Shown here one piece after another: positions 45,140 through 56,928 of a stretch of 64,000 bases of DNA. A program made the translations under genes and the position numbers. This DNA is from Tanypteryx hageni (lineage: Eukaryota; Arthropoda; Insecta; Odonata; Petaluridae). The notes beneath the pieces were generated by a model. The model had not been told where the DNA came from. It saw only the letters and a list, made by a program, of their open reading frames with translations, and searched no databases. Location: contig CM054114.1 of the NCBI GenBank assembly GCA_028673005.1, positions 17,669,137 through 17,733,136 of the forward strand, read 5' to 3'. Position 1 is the first letter of the stretch. Every line of letters begins with the position of its first letter.

Positions 45140-45205
45140 GCTGAAGAGCAAGCGCATGACCCCTCCTCTCCTCACGTCAGAGGTAGTCAACCACTGGAAA
45201 AACAC
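45140..45205 (+). CDS. Host gene exon C (set 2)
   Basis: TTTTGCTCTTCAG to a GTGAGT donor bounds a 66-bp phase-0 exon reading AEEQAHDPSSPHVRG followed by SQPLEKH. The paralogue at 357-389 keeps the first residue A, a Q at position 4 and the ending QP-x-EKH but lacks 11 codons. It should join exon D at 45484 across a 278-bp intron. Confidence 0.7.
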
Positions 45206-45483
45206 GTGAGTGTTATTTATGAAAAACTGCCTCCATGTACCTGATACTATTATATCTTTATATTACAAAGTCGGGTCCCTTTTCGGTACCCTATTTGTAT
45301 GGTTAATCTATATATGTCTAGGTAAAAATAAAACAATAAATACATAATTATATAGTCAACAGCAAAACATTTGTTATCCTATCACAAGATTGAAAATACA
45401 AATTATCTGTTGAATTTCATTTATGTTATTTGTAATGTTTAGATGCTTCTACCAGTTTCCTTACTAGACCATTTTTTCCCCAG

Positions 45484-45537
45484 GTCAGATTTCGCGACGA
45501 AGTGACCGCGTCAAATGGCAATGGACACCCAGAATTG
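45484..45537 (+). CDS. Host gene exon D (set 2)
   Basis: CATTTTTTCCCCAG|GTCAG to GAATTG|GTAAAT gives an 18-codon phase-0 exon, VRFRDEVTASNGNGHPEL. It is paralogous to 880-936. The downstream phase-0 exon expected next is the acidic exon at 49775, whose frame is cut by TGA after 22 codons. Confidence 0.7.
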
Positions 45538-45984
45538 GTAAATTTTCATTCAAGTATCTTATATGCGCCGCCCCAGCTCGCTACTCGCATCAACCCCGTA
45601 ATAACGTTTGGCGCACGTTCTGCCTGCTAACATTCTTGCAGCTTCTCAGAGCGATATAACATTAGCAAAGAATTTAAAACAAGTCTAGTAAATCAAAATG
45701 TATTCTTTACCTTTTTGCGAAAAAAATCTTTTAAAAATTAATTTTTAATTATTTCTTTACGATGTCGCGCGCGGACATTTTGACAACATTGTGAAATTTT
45801 GCCCTTTTGAAAAATAAAATGGAATACACTTTTAGTAAATGTTGGCCAGTAAATATGTAATACTTCTCATAACCAGCGACTTTATCGAGGATCGTGGGCC
45901 AAAACGAGTATAGGGGAAGGGGGGGTTGTCGCGTGTAGCCCGTGGAGCGGATGAAAACGGCTTGTGCACCATCGGCGCCAGGGA

Positions 45985-46185
45985 TGGAGAATCTAGTAAA
46001 ACTTAAAAAACGTGTTAAACTTTGCACCGGCACCGATATTACAATTCTAAGATATTTTGATACGCTAGAGAAAACTGCCCTGCACCACGGTTTTCCCATG
46101 TAAATCAAATGGGAAGGATAATAATTCCTGGAATCGAACCCGAGTCGTTCAATATTCGCAACAAAAACTAACCTCGGGAGCTCGG
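45985..46185 (-). repeat. SINE-like repeat with B box, copy 3
   Basis: On the minus strand TTAGTTTTTGTTGCGAATAT then CGACTCGGGTTCGATTCCAG contains an exact RNA polymerase III B box (GGTTCGATTCC). The body (AAAATATCTTAGAATTGTAA, TATCGGTGCCGG) matches copies at 40200 and 10445 but is shorter. Confidence 0.6.
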
Positions 46186-46369
46186 CTCGGCAGTAGCGGG
46201 AGACTTCCACAAAGTGTCATGAAAAGCGGTCGATTGGTGCAAAAGTTCATAGATAGGGGTTGGAGAGACGGTCCGGCGTCGGCGGCCGAGGAAGGAGAGA
46301 CAAGGTTGAAGAAGACCTCTCGTTGGAGCGGGCGGGCGGTTGGTGTGAGATTGATTGATTGCAAATTTT

Positions 46370-46800
46370 TTATTGTTTGTGGAAATTCGTTCCGTAGTCT
46401 GCAAGCGGTAACAATGAAGGACCGTTGAAAATTACTGTTCTGTGATGAGGAATAAGGTGTTTATGCCTCTCTCTGGTATTACGGTTATGTACAGTGTCTA
46501 TACTCCTGAATTCCGTGGAAAGATAATGTGGGTTGTTAGAAGTAAGTAATTGGTATAGTAAGGAAAGCAAGTGGAGCCGTCTTCGGGACATCAAATGTAA
46601 CCAGTTTAGCTTCACTAGTGAATCAGAAATGTGGTCTGATTTCTTCAGATTAAAAATATATCTAATGCACGCGTTATTTGTTCTCTGAATCTTTAATGAC
46701 AATTCCTGTGATAAATCTTGATGCGCTATATCAGCATAGTCAAAATCCAGAATAATGAGTGAAGTTACCAGATGCTTCTTGAGAGAAACCGGAGTACTGC
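46370..46800 (-). pseudogene. Non-LTR retrotransposon (jockey/CR1-like) ORF2 C-terminal fragment
   Basis: Minus-strand frame: SLKIQRTNNACIRYIFNLKK, SDHISDSLVKLNWLHLMSRR, then a LLYQLLTSNNPHYLSTEF segment and ERHKHLIPHHRTVIFNGPSL. The pattern LQxxQNxCxRxIFNL...LxWL..RRxxHxLxLxxxLL...P.YL is the conserved region following the RT domain in jockey-like elements. It ends at a degraded tail; the RT is missing. Confidence 0.7.
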
Positions 46801-46849
46801 TACTTAACTTCCTATGCGAGTGAAGGGATTAGGTATAGTTGAATTTGCT

Positions 46850-47440
46850 ATGTAGGCCAGGGGTCGGCAAGCTGAGGCTTCTGAGCCACATGCGTCTCTT
46901 TCATGACTTTCGTCTAGCTCCCTACTTCAACTCTCCCAATTAACCCTTTATTCCCCAAAACGTTGTTTTGCATATTTTATGAAATTTTTCTATTATATCT
47001 TTGTCAAAAAGCCACAAATAGCATATAGAAATTGTTTTAGATTTTTCTTTTTGTCAGAATTATCTTTGTTCTAATGGCATTATTTTTTTCCACTGGGCAG
47101 ATAGACTAATATACGTAAAATTGCTGCCTTTTTTGGTATGTTTTTTCTTTTACTTACTACAGGTATAAATTAATTCAATTATTTTTGTTGTAAAACCTTC
47201 AAATATGTATATTTTTTAAAACTGCGGACTTACAAAAAAGAATTTGCATCATGAATGCTATTAATTTCAAATAACAAAATTTCAATAAATACAATTTTCC
47301 ATTCCAGAATAGTTCATATTATAGACCACTTAGCATACACTTGACATTAGTTTAACTAATTCTATGATTCCTTTTAAATAGCATTTAACTTAACAAAAAA
47401 GGAAATTAAACAATTTTAATTCTAGAACATGTAATTACTA
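46850..47440. other. Possible hAT end, otherwise no gene
   Basis: CCAGGGGTCGGCAAGCTGAG near 46857 is similar to common hAT (Charlie-type) termini, but no inverted partner was found before 47450. The rest is AT-rich without a feature. Confidence 0.35.
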
Positions 47441-47459
47441 CAAAGAAAAAGCTTAGGGT

Positions 47460-47742
47460 AGTGGTTCCCAAACTGTGTGCCGCGGTAGATTTTTAGGGGT
47501 GCCGCAAAAATCTTTGTTTAGTAAATATATGAATCAAGGATTTTCATGTGTTGGTGAGTAATTGGGAATTGAATTATTTCCTAGTACATTGATTAAGTGG
47601 TAGAAACGATGAATGGATGTGTCCAAAGATTGTAACACCCGTATCTAAAAATATATAAAGCTTGTTACAAGGCTGGGGAGACGCGAAATCCACTTTACCT
47701 TCGAAAGTGTGCCGCAACTTAAAAACGTTTGGGAACCACTGA
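47460..47742. mobile_element. hAT MITE, 283 bp, with 8-bp TSD
   Basis: The terminal inverted repeats AGTGGTTCCCAAAC at the left and GTTTGGGAACCACT at the right are of the standard hAT type. They are flanked by CTTAGGGT and TTTAGGGT (7 of 8 identical). It has no coding capacity. It is inserted into the 3' part of a piggyBac transposase remnant. Confidence 0.85.
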
Positions 47743-47749
47743 TTTAGGG

Positions 47750-48130
47750 TGTCGAGGGACATAGCACTTTTTACAAATAAATATTGTCCTCTTGGAACAA
47801 TGTTTACAATTGCTAAAGCGGGTTGATCCCTTGGTAATTATATGATCTCTGACATCGCGTTTTATTGAATCCAGTCCAAGCGAAATAGATGCGCGTGGAC
47901 CTCTCTCAGCGGTCTGTGAGCCATAACGTCGCAAAAGAACCAAAACACATTCCCTACGAAAATCTAAAGATGGAATATTGTTATTCATCTGCTTTCTATA
48001 CACAAACCACCCTTCTTCGCAGGAAACATAGACTGCCCACACAATAAAAGAACACCACCACCTTTGGGTTCTATTAGTTAATCTGTACTGCGCAACAAAT
48101 TGATCATTCACATCAACCCCACCCTTATTT
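47750..48130 (-). pseudogene. piggyBac transposase C-terminal fragment
   Basis: The minus strand reads NKGGVDVNDQFVAQYRLTNR, TQRWWCSFIVWAVYVSCEEG and WFVYRKQ. It then has LDFRRECVLVLLRRYG and the Cys-rich end NCKHCSKRTIFICKKC with YVPRHP. GGVDxxDQ, RWWxxLFxWxLD, FRREIALxLL and the terminal CxxC...CxxC finger are the standard C-terminal motifs of piggyBac transposases. The finger is interrupted by the hAT MITE at 47460-47742; across it the frame continues HPK-LFLCSNY and stops. The N-terminal two thirds are missing, ending near 48130, about 130 bp before duplication copy B. Confidence 0.8.
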
Positions 48131-49774
48131 AAATAATACTGCGTAAGTAGTCAAAGGTATAGGTACGGTTATATTCAATTTCTTTGCTACTGAATAGCGT
48201 TTAACATTTTTAAGAAAGAAAAAAAAGTTTTGAAAATATAAAAAAATTGGCAGAATATGTGATAATACATAATTGCGACATCTTATCTGCCACCTTAGTT
48301 TGTTGTCCAACTACGGTGGTAATAAAACGGATTTCTAGATCGTTATTTTTTCATGTTATCTCTTACACAATGTAGAATTTACAAATAGATGGAGAGAGAG
48401 ATTATCATAAAACTTTTACAGAAATTATGTTCTACTTAGGGTAGAAAGATGACAAGAGGTCAGTAGAAATGGACGAACATAAAGAAACATTTGAAAATAT
48501 TGAATAAAGGTTATGGAAACAAAAATAATATAATAATATATTTACTATATAATAAATTGAGATTATAATAAATATAATCACTACATTTTCAGGTCGCTCT
48601 AATGTAAAGAAGAATAATTCTAAAATGCTTGTTAGCAAATGTTGCCTCTGGACAGATATAAGTTAAAACACCCCCAACTAAATTGGCTTCGTAAATAATT
48701 TTAATAAAAATTGCGGAAATATAAAAAGATGGGCCTATTATTAGTAGAACCGTTTTTTTAACAGTGATAGTCGCAAAACGTGAAACGACGGCAAGACTAA
48801 TGGGGTGGATGATCGCCCCCGTCATCCCCCGTGGATCCGCCAATAACTGCTGCTCTTCTTATGTTTCGCGTTATTCATTATTTGATAAAGTGTCTCTTCT
48901 TGTGAAAAAGGGTGCCGACGTCTGTCCTAGGCGGCCGCCTAGATCGCCTGGCCCTATATTCGCCCCTGCCCGTCAGAATTATTATATCGGATCTAATACG
49001 GTTTTTTATATCTAATATTTCATTCAATCATTATCTATAATATACTGCCTTGGTTTTCGCCATGCCGTCTGCTCCTCTGTCTGTCTGTTCGCTGTTATAC
49101 AGCCCAAACGCTTACATAAAATCGAATCATATCTCGTATTTGGGCAAAATATCATCTTTTGCGGACCCCATTTTCAGAAAAGTGACATTGCACAAAAATA
49201 AAGGGTAGTTTATTCTCCATGATTTTTAGAAACATTTTATTTACTCAGAAATGGCTGGAGGGAATTTTATTAAAGTGTCTCCAATTGTAGATCCTGATGT
49301 CACAAATAATACTGCTTAAGCCATATGACTCTTACAATCACTATATGGCTTCCAGTGGCATTAAAATCTACGCTAAGCGACCTTACCTAAGCCCTATGAC
49401 GTCACGCATTCGCCGAGATCCACTTAAAATCTTACTACAGCATTACGGTTAAACTAATACCGAATGATATCTGATATTAGTGGATTATATCATTCATAAA
49501 AGACATTCTGAAGACATGAACGATATTGCGCAACATTAAGAGTACTTTTTTGTAGGATATTTTGAAAAATTCTATTTACTCAAAAATGGCTACCAGGATT
49601 ATGCTTACATCCACCTAATCGTACAGCCTTGCATCACAAATAATACTAACTAAGCCATATATCCCAAAAATACTAAATATCGAACTTTGGCATCAAAATA
49701 AACGCTAAACCATGCTTAACATACATCGACGGCGATACTCATTTATTTTCTCTCTCTCTGTCTTTCCTGTTCAG

Positions 49775-50002
49775 GTGGAGGTCCTGAACGTGTCTCCGGC
49801 GGGAGGCGAAGCTGATGCGGGGGAGGAGGGGGGCGGAGGGTGAGTGAGGGTGGCGGACGTAAACGCCACACCCTCGAGCGCCGCGGCGAAGGGCGACGCG
49901 GGGGAAGGGGAGGGCGTGGAGGTTTCGCAGCCTCCCGCTTCGGCGTCCAGCGTTGCCAACTTATTGGAATTTCTACTTGATCTGGTAGATCTGCTAGAAT
50001 GA
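49775..50002 (+). pseudogene. Acidic terminal exon E, copy B, with premature TGA and new donor
   Basis: Same length (228 bp) and acceptor as 30967-31194, no indels. At codon 23 (49841-49843) GGA has become TGA, so the frame ends after VEVLNVSPAGGEADAGEEGGGG-like sequence. The same substitution turns GGAGGGGGAGTG into GGAGGGTGAGTG, giving a consensus 5' splice site with GT at 49840-49841. Downstream codons show further amino-acid changes but stay open to the original stop. Either the set-2 protein has a truncated acidic tail, or this became an internal exon, or the copy is dying. Confidence 0.6.
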
Positions 50003-51559
50003 GCCTACCATCTGGTGAGCAAATATTCCATCTAGTGGTATATTAGAATTTCTGGCGATATCAATGAAAATTTGAAAGTTTTTCTAGTAGTTTTTAAAAG
50101 TTGCCCTTTTTCTACGTGCCATAAAAATTTATATAAAGATTTTCGTATATTTTTATGCAATACAACTTTATTACCAAATAAGCTGTAGTAAAGGCCCCCA
50201 GTGAGACTCAGACAGGTCCGAGCCACATCCAGATTTTGAGGCTCCTCACCTTAATAAATATAAAAATATTAGGCATTATGTAGCCCACTTTGGCGGTCGG
50301 GGTTCGCTGAATGGTTACAGCGGTTTACACTGGGGGTAGGAGGTTCAAGCTTGCACTACGTAGCACTCTTTCATAAAATCTTCTGACCTCCTAGGGAAAA
50401 GATATGATCCGAAAAAATATGTTGCCGACTTTGCTTTCCACCAAGCCAATAATGCAGAGCACATTCAAATGGCCCTCTAGAGAAATTCTTTTAAAAAGTG
50501 AGTGCAAGATGAAAAATTCTCTGCGTTGCGTAAGAGGAGATGTTGGGATCTAATTGAGGGATTAAAATCGTTTATTAAAAACTGGGGAACTTGTGTCACA
50601 TAATACTTGGATGTCATGCAAATAATGTAATCGTATTGTACATTTGTTTTTGGCATGTCCTGTAATACATTCATTATTGATATTTCGATGAATAAAAAGA
50701 TGAATAAATAAAATTACCTATAAGCTAATAAAATATTTGAATAATCTTTATTTATGAAATGCTCTTCTAGCTTTTGTTTATGCAAATAGATTAATTATCG
50801 ATTATAAATCAAACTGTAAGTTACATTCGATGTCAATTCATCTTTTTTGAAAGAAAGAAGAAAAAGAGCCCTATTTCGATGAGGCCCCCAGATAGTGCCT
50901 GTGCATAAATCCATCTTTGAACTACTGCCAAAATTTGGGGCCCCTTCAAGCTTGAGGCTCTGGCCAAATGCCCCCCCCCCACCCTTTTCATAGGGCCGGC
51001 CTATAGTTATATTGCACCAGATAACCTTCCACGACCGATATAGCTGATGTAACGGTGGCCATAAAAAATTTAGTTTAAATAGCGCCGGTATTTTTTATAA
51101 CATTCCATTCTATATAAATACCAAATTAAGGTAATTAACAAATTGTTTTAATATCAACGGTGAAAGTTTTGTATTGCATACATTACTCATGGCAAAATAG
51201 CTAAGTGAAGCTCTATTCTACTTACGTACATACAGACTTATGATACATATCTGTAATGTAATTTTTGTTTTGTTGTATTATGCTGTATCACAATGACAGT
51301 GTGTAATTACTCCATTAATATTCATCCATAGATAGCTAAACCTATATTCATACAGAAATGTAGACTTGTTAGTTTAAACGATCCTCAGCTCAAATTATGG
51401 CCTGTATAGAAACTGAACAAACTTTATATGAAGATATAGATTTCATTATACCATAATGTCATGATAAGAAGACATTAATTTTTATAATCCAAATTAACTA
51501 TTATGAAACAATGTGATTTTTTTAGATTTTAAAGATTTCAGAATTTTCATTTAGTATTA

Positions 51560-52185
51560 TAGTTAATAATAATAATAATTATTATAATAATAATAAATTT
51601 ATTAACTCTGTAGGTCTCGAATAGGCATAGAGCAGGTACATAACCGCTATAGTACATCGCTACAGAATTAAAACAGTTGATGAACTTAGAAATTCTTGAA
51701 CACTATAAAAATTATTATTTAACAATAAACATTTGAATCTTTTTCTAATGATAGGAATACTTGAAGAACATTTAATATTACAAGGTAACTTGTTATATGC
51801 CACTGAGGCGGCATTGTTGATAGCCTGTAATCCTTGATATGAACATAATTTTTGTGTCCTGTATTATAATTGTAAAGGTTCTGATTAAATTGGAACAGTG
51901 CAGAGTTTTGTTTTACAAATATAGAACAATTAATAAATACATACAACCATATACATACACACGCACAAACACACACACACACACATATAAATATATATAT
52001 ATATATATATATGTATATAGGATATTTTGGTTATGACTAAAGAAATTTACGTGGTTTACAAGGAGAGCTTTAATGGCTGCCTTTTTCAGGAAGAAGACTT
52101 TATTGGCATATCTATCATGACCCCAAAAGAATATTACATACGACAAATAAGAATGAATGTTGGCATAATATAACAATTTTAACAT
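51560..52185 (-). pseudogene. Jockey-like non-LTR 3' end (copy B)
   Basis: Copy of the fragment at 32700-33333. MLKLLYYANIHSYLSYVIFF and a KVFFLKKAAIKAL segment, then LFQFNQNLYNYNTGHKNYVH. Extra substitutions and a different (CA)n(TA)n microsatellite (51950-52016) separate its two halves. Confidence 0.65.
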
Positions 52186-53406
52186 TTCAATATTTGACAG
52201 TTTTGAATAATTTATTTAGCATAAAATTTACAGTAGATAATTTTTACTTTCTCCAATGACAGTGCTTGTATGAAAGTTGGCAACGCTGGTCACCAAGGCC
52301 CACGTGTCTCCCCACCCCCAGCAGCTAACCAGTGGCCCTCAGCAATCCGATAGACAGTGGGGCTGCTTTATTAACGGATTCTCTATTTAAGGAGCTGAAT
52401 AAGGTAAAATTATCAATCAAACATGTGTGAATGCCTGCGATAAAATATAGTACAAAGTAATTGGTTGCTATTCTGTTGGGAAGCAATTACATAATTTCTT
52501 CTCTGCTTCTACAAAATCGTGCAATGTGGTGAAAAAGTACAATATGATTCTGAAATGACATTAAAATGCAATAACAAATAGTTGCAGAGAAATGATGCTA
52601 TCAAATAGTCAAGTAGTGGAGATGAAATTTCTTAATTATGAATGAAATGTGTGTGTGTAGTTTTGGCTAATCAACCTCTTCTTGGGTTATTATAGCCATA
52701 GCTCTTTCCACACTGAAAACACTCACAGAGAAGGAGAGAATCCCAGTGCAGGCTTCTCAAACCACACAAACAGGAGGCCGGACGACCTAGGAAAAAATCC
52801 TACTTTCGCAGGATTCAGGCCCGCTGTTTTTCTTTGGGGAATCTTATTTCAAGTACTTTACTACCTATTTTGAAAATGTTCATTTTATTTTGTAATGGCC
52901 TTTTGCCTGTGAATTAATAAATAATAATAAATCTTTTATTGCAGGTTCAGAATGTCACAATTAATTTTATAACAAAAATTTCATTGTTGAGGAGCGACAG
53001 CTAAGATATTATTATGAATTCTCCTTAAATAGAAGGTTAAAGGGGTAATCCATCACTGAAATATTAAACATTCACGATGTACAGGGATGCTTGAACTCCA
53101 GGGAATTTCAATCTCATACCTGAATGAATAATGCTAAGACCACAGAGGCCAACACGTTGTCTTTCAACTGAATATCCAGGAGAATTGCAAGTCAACTTTT
53201 GAGAACCTGCTCTAAATATGATTTCAAAGAATCTCCAAGCAGACCAAATGTTAGTGTTGCTGCTATGCTTGAACAAGCCTCGCTAAATTTACTTATATCT
53301 TTATGTTAAAAACTTAAAATTGTGTTTTTGGTAGCATACAGTGCAGTCATTACCTAAGTTCTAGCCACCTGTGGTTCAGAAACATCTAGTTTGAAATGCC
53401 TCCATA

Positions 53407-53690
53407 CTTAAACTTACCTGGTCAGAGAGGTGGATTGTATTTAATATGACTGAAAGACAGCGAAATTCTGTCACACTGAAAGAATAAATAAATGAATTAA
53501 ATATCCAATACCCTGTCTTTTATTCAATTTTACTGTTTCTTGAATGCTGATATTTTCTATACCTGCATTACACTTACATTTAAATAGAATTAAGGATTTT
53601 GTAGCTTTTAACTATAATTAACGAGCTGTATACATTATTTGTCTGACGAAATTCAGTAAATAATTAAAAACTGGTTATGCAGAAGCATTT
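53407..53690. other. Copy-B-specific 285-bp segment
   Basis: This segment is present in copy B between CCTCCATA and GCATTTCG and absent from copy A. It has no clear terminal repeats. It is either an insertion in B or a deletion from A. Confidence 0.6.
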
Positions 53691-54159
53691 CGTCTTTTTA
53701 ATAATATAATCGTTTTAGCATTCAGTGGTTTTTTATTGTTTGGTTTTACAATTCTTTTCAGGTCTGAATAATTTGGATATTGTAACAGTGTTGCCTTTCC
53801 AAAACTTTAAACATCTGTAGAATCGGAAAGAAAAATCTGTAGAATTATCTGTTAAAGGAATATTTATGGTCAAAATTCCATTTTAAATATGTAAATTTAG
53901 GAAAAACTAAACACGGTTATTTTACTCGATTTACTAAAGAAATAAATGTTTTTTATGATAATAATTATTTATTAATGAAAAAAGAAATACCTCTGTTAGG
54001 AAAATATAATGCAACTAGGTATGGCAATAACACAAAATTGCTCAACCCTAAATGAAAAATACTTAAATCGATAAAATATTTTTATGAATACATAAACGAA
54101 ATATTTTATTTTCCTCTAACCTACTACTATGAGATTTAGGACTAAACTTAACATTTATA

Positions 54160-55005
54160 TATCTCTCCTGCCTTGTTCGCTCTCTTCAACAGCGACTTTC
54201 TTGCATTAAAATTATAATTCATTATGAATTGTTTTGTTAATATTGAACCTGCGGAGGTTTCCATTGATAGTCTGTTTCTTGTTTCATCTTTCATTGTGTA
54301 AATTTCTGAGAATACGCAACTGCAGCACTCTAATAAGGAAAGCATAATAACATTTCCATAAATTTAAATAGCTTAGGAAAAATTTCTTCATCGTCTATTT
54401 GCTTCATTTCTACTACTTTACTATACTTTAGGTCTCATAATGTAATTTACTTCTAAACTCTTTAATATGTTTCTTTGCTGTCTCCATTCACTATCAGTCA
54501 TTTGAATTTCTGAAGAAGGCAAATGTTCAAAGGTTAAAATAAGATTAATTAGGGAATCTACTTGTTTTTTAAACACCTCTTTAGAACAGCATTTGTAGGG
54601 ATATTGAAGCCACTGATTCAAATTCAAATCTTTTTTGAAAATTTGGGAAGCACTCACAATTAGAAACTCCAAAGAGCTATTTAGAAAGTTTCTAATTTCT
54701 CCAAGGTCAATATTAGTTGAATTTCTAAGCACAATTTAAATTTTATTCCAAGATATAATTCCTCCATTGGCTTAATATTATCATCATCTCTATGTCTAAT
54801 ACCTTTTAAGGGATTAATTTGAGGTAATCTTATTTCATATATAAAAGCAAATATTTCAAAAAATCTGATGTGGCAACCACATTACTTTGACCATGATTAA
54901 TATTTCTAAAAATTCCAAACAGGTTAAATGATAATGAATTTTTTAAGGAACTGCGAGAAATTTTTAAGGCTTCACAATGAACACAAATAGATTGATACCA
55001 TAGCC
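54160..55005 (-). pseudogene. hAT-family transposase remnant (copy B)
   Basis: Same remnant as 35130-35950. One stretch here is open longer: RNSTNIDLGEIRNFLNSSLE, FLIVSASQIFKKDLNLNQWL through EWRQQRNILKSLEVNY. It ends with the degenerate dimerisation region ETRNRLSMETSAGSILTKQF. Confidence 0.5.
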
Positions 55006-55677
55006 TTCTGATACTGGATATAGCCAGGAATCTCCAACAATTAAGAAAATTAAAAGGAGCGATAGTAAGACATAACTAACGTCAATTGTTAGCAATAATC
55101 ACCAGTAGGTGGTGTGGTTGTGGCAGCTATAACATATGGTTTTTAAAAATGTTTCAAATAAATGTTTTAGAATATTCAATATCCTGCAACATTCAAATAC
55201 CCGTACATATACCCATAGATATAAAATTTACAAAAATATGACAGTTTATATTTATCAAAGCTTTCACTCTGTTAAAACCTAATACAACAATGCATTTTAT
55301 ATTGCACTTCACAAACACATAATATTTAAAAGATGAAAGTTATCAATTAAAATCATTTTATAAATACACCTAAACATGCTTATATTTCAAAGTCAAATAA
55401 AAACCTTAATTTCCTTTTATATACTTGGAGAGATCTGAACAAATCTACTGTAGACTAGCCTTCCAACACTTGTAATAGGTGAATTAATAGTGTAATTATT
55501 TCTATGATAACCTAGATGGCATGGCACAAAAAGCTTATTGAGTGAGCAGGGATCCTTAAATTTATAAGCGATAATAAATTAGGGCAATCAAATGTATTAT
55601 TAATTATTTTGTATAAAAATTTAGGCCGGTTCTGTACCTTCCACTAGAAAGTGAAGTTAAATTAAAATGAGCTGTGT

Positions 55678-56448
55678 GTGGTTGTTTCCATGAAAACTAA
55701 TCTTGATGCTCTGGAAAGAATTGATAAGGGTGAGTCAGTAAGACAATTTCTGTGAAATTAGGTGTTGGAGCGACTACAGTAAAAGACTTGAAAAAATCAC
55801 ATGAATCTAGAAGGATTTTGCAGCCAGATTGCAACACAAGTGTCTTTATCTTCCCATTCAACATTAAAGGTCATATTTCTACCAGCGAATGTAACATCCT
55901 TAATTCAGCCTATGGATCAAGGGGTTTTAGAAAGCTTAAAAAGAAGATACAGGCGAAAATTTCTGATTTCAGTTTTGAAAAAAATAGAAGATAAAAATAT
56001 GGGTATAATGGAATCCTTGAAAGACATCTGCATCAAAGATGTTGTTTATAACTTAGCACAATCATGGAACAAAATCCAAGAGTTCAACATTTACCAAATC
56101 TTGAAGAAAACTTTGCCTTGAGTATGATATCGATGTTAAAAATGAATAAAGTCTATTAAGTGATGCAAGGCAAATTGAAGGTTCTGAAGATTTACAGCAA
56201 GAAGACATAAAGCAATGGATCCAAGGTGACTATTTATTGGAGAATGAAATTATGGTGGATGCAGAAATCATACAGGCCGTGATGGAAACAGAAGGATAAA
56301 AGTTTGAAGAGGAAGAAGAATTAAATAAGAGCCAAAAACACCTCATACAGCAGCTAAGGATGCCCTAGATGTAGTTTTGCATTACATTGAACTAGAGTCT
56401 GATTCAACTGTTAACGATGTCATGCTTATAAAAAATCCATTCAGTTAA
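55678..56448 (+). pseudogene. Tigger/Jerky-like transposase (copy B, internally deleted)
   Basis: The N-terminal DALERIDKGESV region is joined directly, after LSSHSTLK, to VIFLPANVTSLIQPMDQGVL. The ~709 bp between (with the first two catalytic regions) are missing. The junction carries a 5-bp microhomology (TAAAG) shared by the two edges in copy A. The rest of the C-terminus (GIMESLKDICIKDVVYNLAQ to IELESDSTVNDVMLIK) is as in copy A. Confidence 0.75.
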
Positions 56449-56928
56449 ACAACACGTTACTTCATCTAAACAACTGAAATTTTTTTATTTTTTTAAATGA
56501 ATGACATATAACATTTGTATCTGTATTGTCTTAATATATTTCAAGTGAAAAAAAAATTCATAAAATACAGATTGTGTATATGTATTTTCTATTGGAAAAT
56601 TTTTGATTCTTAAAATAAATGACTTATAACATGACATTTGTATCTGAATGTTCTTAATATATTTCAAGTATGTAAAAATAAATGCATCCTTCCTCCACAT
56701 TTGCAAGGCAACTGAGAACGCCCTGCCCTCCGAGTTTATATAATTCCTGCATGGGTGCAGCACTAAACAGACATTGAAAAGTAACACGGCCACTTTACCA
56801 GACATGGCCACTTTACCATGCCTTCCCCTACTTACTATTGGTCTTTACAAATGATTTACTATTTGCTTCATGGACAGGAATCATGAAATTATCCTTCCAA
56901 ACATCTAGAAATGGCCATCATTAAGTGA

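Larger units (their letters stand above)
44636..45537 (+). repeat. Intron/exon block related to 1-936 and partly to 33509-33705
   Basis: Positions 44636-44820 (AAAGGTAAAATTATCAATAA, GTGTTTTTATTCCC, CTTGTGAATGACGGTGA) are a diverged relative of 33509-33705 in duplication copy A. From 44848 the sequence aligns with the start of the window through exons C and D. This locus therefore shares ancestry with both neighbours. Confidence 0.6.

Noticed and set aside
46125..46135. Possible tRNA gene (exact B box GGTTCGATTCC)
   Set aside because: No cloverleaf or acceptor stem could be built; the word belongs to the SINE-like repeat.
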